From Desulforudis sp. (GTDB lineage: Bacteria > Bacillota > Desulfotomaculia > Desulfotomaculales > Desulforudaceae), in the NCBI GenBank assembly GCA_014859075.1, contig JACUUW010000081.1, positions 1-8,215 on the forward strand: a DNA stretch of 8,215 bases, read 5' to 3'. Position 1 is the stretch's first letter. Each line of letters begins with the position of its first letter. Positions 1 through 6,491 of this stretch are shown here, piece by piece. The notes below the pieces were generated by a model. The model worked only from the letters and a program-made list of their open reading frames with translations, did not search any database and was not told the DNA's origin. The position numbers were made by a program, and so were the translations under genes.

Positions 1-53
1 TTTGGTTTTACACGCCGGCCTTTCACCCGGGAGATTCCCACTGAGGCACTTTT

Positions 54-110
54 GGACTAATTTCGGGGACAAACTAATTTCAGAACTAATTTCGGGGACA
101 CCTTACTAAA
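54..110. repeat. Left-flank copies of the RAYT-associated repeat (CTAATTTCGGGGACA)
   Basis: The 16-mer ACTAATTTCGGGGACA occurs at about 56-71 and again at 85-100, with a partial copy (ACTAATTT) at 73-80 between them. The second copy continues to CCTTACTA at 108. Positions 88-108 are the reverse complement, with one mismatch, of the TAGTAAGATGTCCCCGAAATT units found on the other side of the transposase gene. The copies therefore bracket the transposase as inverted repeats. Positions 1-53 hold no gene that I can see, only a short GGGA-GAT-TCCC dyad at 29-39. The outer limit of the repeat family on this side may lie beyond the window. Confidence 0.75.
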
Positions 111-121
111 TTTTTCGCGGG

Positions 122-880
122 TTAGGCATTATCTGCCTCCCCGCCGCGCGGCGGTCGGACCATCCGGACCGGGGGCGGGGTCGGGGCCGGGCCGGGGGCC
201 GACGCCTCCCCATCCCTCTTTTTCCAGGGTCCTTTGGGGCCGCGTTTCTGCGGCCGTAAACTTCGTCCCGCCAAGTTCTCCAACCTGGCGAGAAACCCCT
301 CGTCTCCAAGAGGGCGCCCGGTACGCGTGTGCCGCCGGAGGGTTTCGGTCTGCTCCGACGGGACATCGCCCGTCAAAAAGGTCCGCCAATCCCCAACGCT
401 TTCCAGCAACGACACCTTGGCGAGCAAAGGATCGGTTTTCCCCAGCACGTGCGCCGGGGCACTGCTCCACCGGTGCTGCCACGGAAGACTGACCAGCCCG
501 GCCCGCACGGGATTCAGTTCGATGTACCGGATGCACGTAAAGAGATAACTTTCATCCATGGGGAACGAAGAGAAACGTCCCTGCCACAGGTGTCCGCGCC
601 AGTCCTCGCGCTGATTGATCCGCGAGGTATAGCGGCGGTGGGCCTCCCCGATGGCTTTGCGCAGTCCATCTTCGGAGGACGGAACGGCAACCAGGTGCAC
701 GTGGTTGGGCATCAGGCAATAAGCCCAGATCTCCACCCCCCAGTGTGCACACCACCGGGCCATGAGGGCGGTATACGCCTCGTAATCCTGGTCGTTGAAA
801 AAAGTGCGCAGGCGGCGGTTTCCCCGTTGGATAACGTGGTGGGGAACGCCGGGAATTACAACTCGAGCTATCCTTGCCAT
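122..880 (-). CDS. REP-associated tyrosine transposase (Y1_Tnp / IS200-like HUH family)
   Basis: The 252-residue protein begins MARIARVVIPGVPHHVIQRG, the typical start of RAYT proteins. The HUH metal-binding motif is NHVHL (His60 and His62). The probable catalytic tyrosine is Tyr84 in HRRYTSRIN, followed by the family pattern GHLWQGRFSS (about 96-105) and YIELNPVRAGLV (119-130). Known relatives are single-strand DNA endonucleases that nick and rejoin at REP-type repeats, and the flanking repeats here are the likely substrates. Residues 186-222 (TGRPLGDEGF, then a basic RPQKRGPKGPWKKR) match the usual RAYT C-terminal extension. The last 30 or so residues are proline- and glycine-rich, GC-rich and probably disordered. 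The ATG at 880 is the natural family start, but no Shine-Dalgarno sequence precedes it; a promoter lies almost directly upstream instead. The gene is downstream of jetD in the same orientation but is not tightly coupled to it. No frameshift or loss of key residues is seen. Confidence 0.93.
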   Translation of the reverse strand: MARIARVVIPGVPHHVIQRGNRRLRTFFNDQDYEAYTALMARWCAHWGVEIWAYCLMPNHVHLVAVPSSEDGLRKAIGEAHRRYTSRINQREDWRGHLWQGRFSSFPMDESYLFTCIRYIELNPVRAGLVSLPWQHRWSSAPAHVLGKTDPLLAKVSLLESVGDWRTFLTGDVPSEQTETLRRHTRTGRPLGDEGFLARLENLAGRSLRPQKRGPKGPWKKRDGEASAPGPAPTPPPVRMVRPPRGGEADNA

Positions 881-886
881 ATGTAA

Positions 887-915
887 ATAATAGCAAGTTT
901 ACCGCCTGCAGGCAA
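887..915 (-). promoter_or_regulatory. Candidate promoter of the transposase gene, near-leaderless
   Basis: On the minus strand TTGCCT (-35, at 910-915) is followed after exactly 17 bp by TATTAT (-10, at 887-892). These match the sigma-A consensus at 4 of 6 and 5 of 6 positions. Transcription would begin about 6-7 bp after the -10, at 880-881, which is the transposase ATG itself. This fits the absence of a ribosome binding site. The -35 lies within the GCCTGCAGGC palindrome (904-913) of the repeat array, so repeat binding and expression could interfere. Confidence 0.45.
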
Positions 916-1110
916 TAATATAGTAAGATGCCCCCGAAATTTGGCCCCGAAATTTTGCTTGCAGGCAATAATTTAGTAAGATGTCCCCGAAATTTGCGAA
1001 ATTTGGTAAGATGTCCCCGAAATTTGGTTAAGGCCGAAATTTGGCGAAATTTGGAATAGTAAGATGTCCCCGAAATTTCGAAATTTTGCGAAATTTTGCC
1101 GAAATTTTGC
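904..1110. repeat. Array of TAGTAAGATGTCCCCGAAATTT repeats, 3' side of jetD
   Basis: Four copies of the unit AGTAAGATGTCCCCGAAATT or close variants lie at 921-942, 974-995, 1005-1025 and 1057-1078. The first has C for T after GATG; the third begins GGTAAG. The segments 904-930 and 957-983 form a longer direct repeat of 27 bp with two differences, 53 bp apart. Between and after the full units are short iterations of GCGAAATTT or CCGAAATTTTG, notably 1032-1052 and 1071-1110. The 10-bp palindrome CGAAATTTCG lies at 1071-1080. The string TTACCGCCT occurs at both edges (899-907 and 1114-1122). This 240-bp gap contains no credible gene. Spacing is irregular, so it is not a CRISPR array. Confidence 0.8.
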
Positions 1111-1120
1111 GTGTTACCGC

Positions 1121-2467
1121 CTATTCTTCCTGGAGCCGACAGCCGCCTCCCGGTGCCTCCGGGTGCCGCGGGAATATGGCTCGGTTCGGGCGAAACCGAG
1201 TTTTGACGTCCGACCCCACACACTCCTGTTCCAGGCGGACGCGGTGCTGAAGCATGTACGCTATCACCGGGTGAAAGACCCGGTATCTTTCGTCCTCCCG
1301 CAGGCGCCGGAGTTTCTTCGCGTACCGGTCGTTAAATGGCAGGCAGTATTTCCGGTACCGCGTCAGGGTGGCCTCGTCCATGAACAGCGGTTGCAGCCGG
1401 GGCAGGCAGTTGTCCCGCAGATGCGCAAAAACGCAGAACCCCCCGAAATCAATATCGCCCCAGTGAAAGAAGGCGATTTGCCGGCCGTTTTGATCCGCGA
1501 ACTCCCTGATCTTAAACAGGAACCGGCGGCGCAGGGTGTTGTGATAGCCCCCCAGATAGACGGCCAGCACATTACCGCCGGGACCGCTCTTGCGGGGACC
1601 GCTCTTCACGAAGCTGTAGAAGGCCGCCAGGTTTTCAATGGTAATCACGTAATCCGCCGGCAGGGCGGTGATTGTCATGTTCCGGATCATCTCCGTGGAG
1701 ATGCCCAGATCCGGGTGAAAGTGGGCGACATCGATCACCCGGCCCGCCACGGAAAACTGCAAACCGCCGCTGATGAAGATGTGCTGGGGGTTGTCCACAA
1801 TCCCCAGCTCGGCCAAGACCTCACTGCGCCCGGCCCCGGCGGCCGTCTCCCGGAAACGGGGATCGAACTCGGCCGCCACCCGGGCCACCGTCCCGGCCAC
1901 CGCGTCAAACGCCTTGGTGGAACCAAGCACCCGCTGACTGAAAATCCGCCGCGGGATTTCCTCCTCCAGCCGGCCCGCTTCCCGCAACGCCTTGAACAAG
2001 GCGACGGCCCGCTCGGGGTCATCCAGGTCCAGATACCGGGCCACGCTCTCGCCCTTTTCCGCCCGCTCCGCCACCAGGTGCAGGAAATCACGCACCCAGG
2101 GTGCGGCCCCCCCGGCGTACTCCCGGGCCAGCCGCACCACCCGGTCTTCCTTGGCCTCCCGGGGCCGGCGCCCCAAAAAAAGGTAGGCATCCGCGATGCG
2201 ATCCGGACGCAGGGCGATTTTCTTGATCAGATTGCCTTCCTCGAACCGCTCCCAGACAATCTCGACCAGTTCCCGCTCCGCCAACAACCGGGCCGCCTCG
2301 TTGATGTCGTCCTTGTACACGGCGGTGGTGTCGTCAAAATACCGGGGCAGGGTACGCCGGTTGAACGGCAGCCAGATCCGCCGGTTGTGGCGCGGCGTGC
2401 CCTTGTACAGGGCGCTGTGCTCGTATTTGTCCAGAAGCAGATGCAGTAAAGAAACGGCTTCTTTCAT
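1121..2467 (-). CDS. jetD: Wadjet nuclease subunit JetD (DUF2220, Toprim/TopoVI-A-like)
   Basis: The 448-residue protein is the expected last gene of a Wadjet operon. JetD is the nuclease that cleaves circular DNA after the JetABC motor has extruded it. The N-terminal half (about 1-220) contains winged-helix-like and helical segments. The C-terminal half carries the Toprim-type fold: VITIENLAAFY with acidic Glu278, the strand VLAVYLGGYHN (about 300-310), and the motif HWGDIDFGGF with Asp338 and Asp340. The usual family ending RLEQE is at 411-415, but here the frame continues for 33 more residues that look unlike the family, and stops at the edge of the repeat array. Residues 288-297 contain a KSGPR/KSGPG duplication. 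The ATG overlaps the jetC stop by 4 bp (ATGA), implying translational coupling. The catalytic core looks intact. Whether the altered C-terminus is tolerated is unknown. Confidence 0.92.
   Translation of the reverse strand: MKEAVSLLHLLLDKYEHSALYKGTPRHNRRIWLPFNRRTLPRYFDDTTAVYKDDINEAARLLAERELVEIVWERFEEGNLIKKIALRPDRIADAYLFLGRRPREAKEDRVVRLAREYAGGAAPWVRDFLHLVAERAEKGESVARYLDLDDPERAVALFKALREAGRLEEEIPRRIFSQRVLGSTKAFDAVAGTVARVAAEFDPRFRETAAGAGRSEVLAELGIVDNPQHIFISGGLQFSVAGRVIDVAHFHPDLGISTEMIRNMTITALPADYVITIENLAAFYSFVKSGPRKSGPGGNVLAVYLGGYHNTLRRRFLFKIREFADQNGRQIAFFHWGDIDFGGFCVFAHLRDNCLPRLQPLFMDEATLTRYRKYCLPFNDRYAKKLRRLREDERYRVFHPVIAYMLQHRVRLEQECVGSDVKTRFRPNRAIFPRHPEAPGGGCRLQEE
1180..1200. repeat. Inverted repeat (hairpin) within the jetD 3' tail
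   Basis: CTCGGTT (1180-1186) and AACCGAG (1194-1200) are perfect 7-bp arms with a 7-base loop. On the plus strand the stem is followed by TTTT (1201-1204), giving a terminator-like look, but no plus-strand gene leads into it. On the minus strand it lies inside codons 423-430 of jetD, preceded by GGGGTCGGACGTCAAAA. That arrangement of a G-rich head plus hairpin resembles REP-type elements. Confidence 0.4.
1580..1606. repeat. In-frame 15-bp period tandem duplication in jetD
   Basis: GGGACCGCTCTT occurs at 1580-1591 and again at 1595-1606, a period of exactly 15 bp. On the coding strand it gives the consecutive pentapeptides KSGPR and KSGPG (residues 288-297). These lie in a glycine/proline-rich loop between the Glu278 strand and the next Toprim strand. 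The length keeps the reading frame. Confidence 0.7.
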
Positions 2468-5400
2468 GCGCCCCGACCACCGGCCCTGAGCCGATCCGCC
2501 TCGGCCGCCGCGGCCGCATCAAGCTTCAGCTGCTTGTAGTCCTCGATCCAGCTGTAATGCCCGTCCCGCAACACCAGCAGGGTGGTCGGCACGTGCGGCG
2601 CGATGTATTCGCACTTGTCGGTGGGGGCGGCGACGATCGCCTGCATCCCCAGCCCGCGGATGAACCGCAGGCTGTTTTCCATCCGGTCGCTGTCCATCCG
2701 GTTGAAGGCTTCATCGAACATCACCAGCCGGATGCTGCCGCGGTTGGTCTTGGCCCGGTAAAGCTGAACGAAAGAAGCCAAAATCGCCACGTAGTAAGGG
2801 GTCTGGGTCTCCCCGCCCGACTTTTCGCGGCAGACCTTGGAGAAGGTGGAGGTCTCCCCGTTACTGTGGTAGATCTTGATGTCGTAATCCAGAAAGGTGC
2901 GGTAGTCCGTGTATTCGGCGATACTGTCCGGCAGGTATCTGGGCGGCAGGTTGATGATCTTGTCGAAAAGCTCGTCCATAGCCTCCCGGTGCCTTTCCCG
3001 GAACAGGGAATCAAACAGCGACCGGCCGCCCTCCACCAGATCGGTGTCCATGATCATGTCGTGGAACATCCGGTGGCGCTCGGAAGGCCGCACCATAAAC
3101 TTGTACTGGTCGGTGCCGAAAGAGATGTCCTTCAAAGCGGTGTTCAAGAAGCTGAACTCCGTGTAGGCGTTTTCGATGTTCTCCCGCAGTTTGAAAATGA
3201 AGTGCTCCTTGAACTCCACCTCGGCCTCCTGCTGCGCCTGGTTGATCTTCTCCTCGTACTCCGGCAACTCACTGCGGGTCAGCTTGTCATATTCGGCCTG
3301 GTACTCGCCGATATCTTCCGCATCCACCCGCCCCCCGAACTGGTACCGGTTGGCGTAGTCGCTTAACAGCCGGACCAAATCCTGCTGCTTGTTGGCGATC
3401 AGGGTGTCCAGGGACTTGCGGTTGTGCTCGAAATTGGCGGCGATCTCCCCGGGGGATTTCTGCCGGCGCTCCCGGGCGTACCGCTTCTCGCCCAGCTCGA
3501 CCAGTTCGGTGTGAACTTCGCAAAAAGACTCAAAACCGACCGCCGCCTGCCCCGCCGCGTTTTCCAGTCCGGCCCGGGCATCACCCAGCCGCTTGATCTC
3601 CCCTTCCAGCCAGCCTTTGGCCCCGGCCAGTTGTTCGATCTGCCTGCCCGCATCCTCGATCTGCTTCTCCAGCCGCTGCATTTTCCGCTCGATCTCGGCG
3701 AAACCCGACGTATCCACGGCGGCCAACTCGCCCCGTTTCTCCCCCAAACGGCGGCCGGTCTCCGCCAGATCCCGGAACACATTCAGATGCTGCCGGAGCA
3801 AAATGTACTGTTCATCCCGTCCCGCACACAGGGGACACAGGGTCCGTAACGCTTTGACCAATCCGGCCAGGCGCGCTTTCTCCGTTCCCAGTTCCTGCAG
3901 CCGGGCCTCCTTGCGCGCGATCTGCCGGGCAAACGCCCGCTCCCCGATAAAAGGCGTCTCATATACATGGAAATGGATCTGCCGGGCCGCATTATTCCGG
4001 TAAGTCATGCAGGTGGGCGTCACCGCCCGCCGGTGGCGCTTCAGCTCTTGCTCGTGCTCGCATTTCATCACGTTCCCCAGGAGCAGGCGTACGTAAGCCA
4101 GGGCGTACTTGTTATCCGAGCGCACCTCCTCGGCCAGCGAACCCTTCTCCTGCCGGTCCAAAAACCGCAGCACCCGGCCGGTGTTCACCAGACCGACCCC
4201 GGAGATGTTGTGCTCCCGCTTGCCGCGCTCGTACACCGCCAGGGCGGCATTGAAATGCTCCGGCGCCACGATCAGGTCGAAGCGCTGGGTGTTCAGCCAG
4301 CCCTCCACCGCGTCCTGCCACTTCTCGTCGGGCACTTCCAGCAGTTCGCACAGTACGGCGGGGGTCGCCTTCTGTCCGCGCCGGCGGAAACTTTCGGAAA
4401 TCAGCTCCCGCAACGCGGTCACCCGGCGGTCATAGACGAATTTCTTGCCTTTCAGGCTGGCCAGATGCCGGTTCAGTTCGACTTCTTCCTCCTCCAACTT
4501 CTTCATCTCGGCCTGGAGCGCCCACAGCCGCTCGTTGACGCGCCCCCCGAGACCGCCGAGCAGGGCCTGTCCCTCGGCCAGGAGATGAGCCGCTTCCCCG
4601 GTTCGGTCATCATCCGCTTCCGTCGCCGGCACCCGGCCCCGGGCCACCGCCCCGAGCAGTTGCGCCAGCAACTGCAAACGTTCCCGCTCCGACGCCGTCA
4701 CTAATTCATCCCCGATCCGCTCCAGCAATTCCGCGAGTGCCCGGGCCTCCCCGCCGGCCGCGGCGGTCACGCGGTCCCGCGTTTGTTCCAGCCCTTGCTG
4801 CGCCTCCCGCAGCTCCCTTATCTCCCGCTTCAGCCGCTCCACCAGTTGGAAGGTGGAATTGGCCGCCAGGGTGTCCCGGTGGGCCCGGTAATCATCATCC
4901 AGGCGCTGCTTTTGCCGCTTCGCCCCTTCCGACTCCGCCGCCAGCCCGGCCAGTTCCTCCCGTTTCTCCTGCTCCCGCCGGATGTTGTCCGCCAGTTCGT
5001 CCGCGGCCCGGTCCCGGGTGCCGCGCCTGATCAGGTACTCCTGCACCAGCACCTTCCGCTTCTCCCGCTCGATCTCCCCGTGCTTTTCCCGGACAGCGGC
5101 CAGCGCCTCGATCTTCTCCCGGGTCTGGGCGGCCAGATCGCTGTACTCCTTGTAGCGCTGCAGGTTTTCCCGCATGACCTCGACGTTGATCGGCCGCTCC
5201 TCCAACACGTAAGCATACACAAACTCCCGGATATCGGTGATCGGCTTGAAGGAAATGGCCTTCACAAACAAGGAGAAAAAGCGCTCGCCCAGTGACCCCA
5301 GCTTCACCAACAGATCCCGGCGGTAGCTCTCCGCGGTGGTGTACAGGGTGGCCTTCCGGTCCCGTAGCGTCCCTTTCAACTCTTTAATGTTGTAAGGCCG

Positions 5401-5835
5401 GTGACCCTGCAGGAACAGTTCGTCCTGCAGGCGGCAGTTTTCTATTTTGAAGTACTTGGTGTTGTAAGTAATGTTATCCGCATACGAATCAACCGCCACG
5501 CCCAGGATGAAGTACTGCTTTTTTTCGGTGTCGTAGAACTCCAGCGCCGCGTAGGAGGTGATGTCCCCGCTCCGCAGGTAAATCCGGCCGTCCTCGGCAT
5601 CGCTGCCGGTCTTGCAGCGGGCGTAGCCCAAGAGGTTGCGCCTGGTCTCATCAAAGGCGGACACGTTGAACTTCACCTGCCGCAGGTCCGCCACCAGCAC
5701 CAACTGCAGGGCGTCGAGAATCGTGGACTTGCCGCTGCCGTTGTCCCCGGTGATCAGGGTGCTGCCCCGGAGGTCAATGGTCTGGTTGACGAAATAATGC
5801 CAGTTGATGAGTTTAACCCGGGTCAGTTCTTTCAC
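2464..5835 (-). CDS. jetC: Wadjet SMC-like ATPase subunit JetC
   Basis: The 1123-residue protein has SMC/MukB-like architecture. The N-terminal ATPase half holds Walker A GDNGSGKST (30-38). A long coiled coil runs about 225-460, a hinge-like globular segment about 465-635 (with EKWQDAVEGWL and FDLIVAPEHF), and a returning coiled coil about 635-870. The C-terminal half holds the signature KSGGET (1005-1010) and Walker B VMFDEAF with Asp1041 and Glu1042, then MDSDR as the D-loop. JetC dimers with JetA and JetB use ATP to extrude DNA loops. The open frame reaches 5970, but the extra 45 residues are low-complexity Gly/Pro/Arg. The GTG at 5835 is preferred: it overlaps the jetB stop as GTGA, has G-rich ribosome sites upstream, and gives KELTRVKLINW, the normal opening strand of the family. 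A CPLC motif at 667-670 lies in the second coiled coil. The Ala-rich tail after about 1106 is probably disordered. Confidence 0.95.
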   Translation of the reverse strand: MKELTRVKLINWHYFVNQTIDLRGSTLITGDNGSGKSTILDALQLVLVADLRQVKFNVSAFDETRRNLLGYARCKTGSDAEDGRIYLRSGDITSYAALEFYDTEKKQYFILGVAVDSYADNITYNTKYFKIENCRLQDELFLQGHRPYNIKELKGTLRDRKATLYTTAESYRRDLLVKLGSLGERFFSLFVKAISFKPITDIREFVYAYVLEERPINVEVMRENLQRYKEYSDLAAQTREKIEALAAVREKHGEIEREKRKVLVQEYLIRRGTRDRAADELADNIRREQEKREELAGLAAESEGAKRQKQRLDDDYRAHRDTLAANSTFQLVERLKREIRELREAQQGLEQTRDRVTAAAGGEARALAELLERIGDELVTASERERLQLLAQLLGAVARGRVPATEADDDRTGEAAHLLAEGQALLGGLGGRVNERLWALQAEMKKLEEEEVELNRHLASLKGKKFVYDRRVTALRELISESFRRRGQKATPAVLCELLEVPDEKWQDAVEGWLNTQRFDLIVAPEHFNAALAVYERGKREHNISGVGLVNTGRVLRFLDRQEKGSLAEEVRSDNKYALAYVRLLLGNVMKCEHEQELKRHRRAVTPTCMTYRNNAARQIHFHVYETPFIGERAFARQIARKEARLQELGTEKARLAGLVKALRTLCPLCAGRDEQYILLRQHLNVFRDLAETGRRLGEKRGELAAVDTSGFAEIERKMQRLEKQIEDAGRQIEQLAGAKGWLEGEIKRLGDARAGLENAAGQAAVGFESFCEVHTELVELGEKRYARERRQKSPGEIAANFEHNRKSLDTLIANKQQDLVRLLSDYANRYQFGGRVDAEDIGEYQAEYDKLTRSELPEYEEKINQAQQEAEVEFKEHFIFKLRENIENAYTEFSFLNTALKDISFGTDQYKFMVRPSERHRMFHDMIMDTDLVEGGRSLFDSLFRERHREAMDELFDKIINLPPRYLPDSIAEYTDYRTFLDYDIKIYHSNGETSTFSKVCREKSGGETQTPYYVAILASFVQLYRAKTNRGSIRLVMFDEAFNRMDSDRMENSLRFIRGLGMQAIVAAPTDKCEYIAPHVPTTLLVLRDGHYSWIEDYKQLKLDAAAAAEADRLRAGGRGA

Positions 5836-6485
5836 TGCTCCTCGGCCTCCTCCGCCGCCGGTGCCCCGCCGTCCGGGCGCTCGCGGTAACTGTCCAGCTT
5901 TTCGTGAATGTCGCGGATGTCCTCCACCCGTACCGCAAACAGAATGGTGGGGAAGATCTCCAGGCGGCACTCGGGGTCGATGGTCTCACCGTCCAGCGGG
6001 CGCAGGATACCGAACCGCTTCAGGAGCGCCAGGGTCTCCCGCAGGCTTTTCTTGTCGATGGGCCGTTTCCGGATCCCCAGGGCGGCGTACTTCTCCTGGA
6101 TCTCCCGCACCCGGAGCATGATGTTTTCGGTCAGGTTGATCTCCCGGCGCTTTTCCTCGTAACACAGCCGGATGATCAGCAGGATGATACTCTCCTCCAG
6201 TTTCAAGCGCAGCCGGTTGTATGCGAAATCGTTAATCACCTGGTAGACGCCGTGGGACTTGTCCGCGGCCATGGTCCACCCGGCCAGCTTGAGGTAACCC
6301 CGGAACAAGTCTTCGTGGCGCTCGAGAAAATAATAGTCCCGCCGGTCCTCGTCGTTCTTCCGGGCCACGAAAGTAAACGCCAGGAGCTTGTTCACAATGC
6401 GGGTGAACTCCTCCCGCTCCCGGGGCGCCAGACCGTCCCAGTGTTTGATCAAGGCCGCCGTCTGCGTTGGTTCCACGCTTATCAC
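5832..6485 (-). CDS. jetB: Wadjet KITE-like subunit JetB (DUF4194)
   Basis: The 217-residue protein has the size and position of JetB, the MukE/KITE-like dimer that binds the JetA kleisin and DNA. Helical segments at about 21-70 lead to a conserved-looking VYQVINDFAYNRLRLKLEES (80-99). A hydrophobic helix follows (ILLIIRLCYEEKR, 101-113). A second winged-helix region ends with the family-like RPIDKKSLRETLALLKRFGI (141-160) and CRLEIFPTILFAV (173-185). The C-terminal 11 residues are Ala/Glu-rich, and their codons also form the jetC ribosome binding site. The start is a GTG with a GGAAAG site 9 nt upstream; a second in-frame GTG three codons later cannot be excluded. It starts 6 bp after the jetA stop. 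Confidence 0.88.
   Translation of the reverse strand: MISVEPTQTAALIKHWDGLAPREREEFTRIVNKLLAFTFVARKNDEDRRDYYFLERHEDLFRGYLKLAGWTMAADKSHGVYQVINDFAYNRLRLKLEESIILLIIRLCYEEKRREINLTENIMLRVREIQEKYAALGIRKRPIDKKSLRETLALLKRFGILRPLDGETIDPECRLEIFPTILFAVRVEDIRDIHEKLDSYRERPDGGAPAAEEAEEQ
5838..5850 (-). promoter_or_regulatory. Ribosome binding site of jetC inside the end of jetB
   Basis: On the minus strand GGAGG (5846-5850) lies 10 nt before the jetC GTG, and GAGGAG (5838-5843) lies 2 nt before it. Both are inside the last codons of jetB. Together with the GTGA stop/start overlap they set the jetC start at 5835 rather than at the upstream end of the open frame. Confidence 0.65.
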
Positions 6486-6491
6486 CCCGTT

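Larger units (their letters stand above)
56..1110 (-). mobile_element. RAYT (REP-associated tyrosine transposase) unit with flanking inverted repeats
   Basis: One transposase gene is bracketed by inverted copies of a GGGGACA-containing repeat: at least two on the left (56-108) and four on the right (921-1078). In known REPtrons the transposase is domesticated or semi-mobile and is flanked by palindromic REP-type repeats in opposite orientations, which matches what is seen here. The limits given are those of the recognisable repeats. No target-site duplication can be defined. The right end may extend to about 1222, inside jetD, because a GGGGTCGGACGTC sequence and a hairpin there also look element-like. 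That extension is inferred. Confidence 0.65.

Noticed and set aside
904..1078. CRISPR array
   Set aside because: The repeats are irregularly spaced (about 31-53 bp between starts), the intervals are themselves made of repeat fragments, and no cas genes are present.
552..1223. Minus-strand open frame across the repeat array and transposase
   Set aside because: It spans the array in a frame different from both the transposase and jetD, and its protein is a mosaic of repeat-encoded residues.
1064..2449. Long plus-strand open frame (461 codons) opposite jetD
   Set aside because: It is antisense to a well-supported gene, has a Pro/Gly/Arg-rich composition typical of GC-rich shadow frames, and shows no recognisable domain or ribosome site.
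5836..5970. N-terminal 45-residue extension of JetC
   Set aside because: The residues are low-complexity Gly/Pro/Arg and come from the jetB coding region in another frame. The GTG at 5835 has ribosome sites and the family-like N-terminus.
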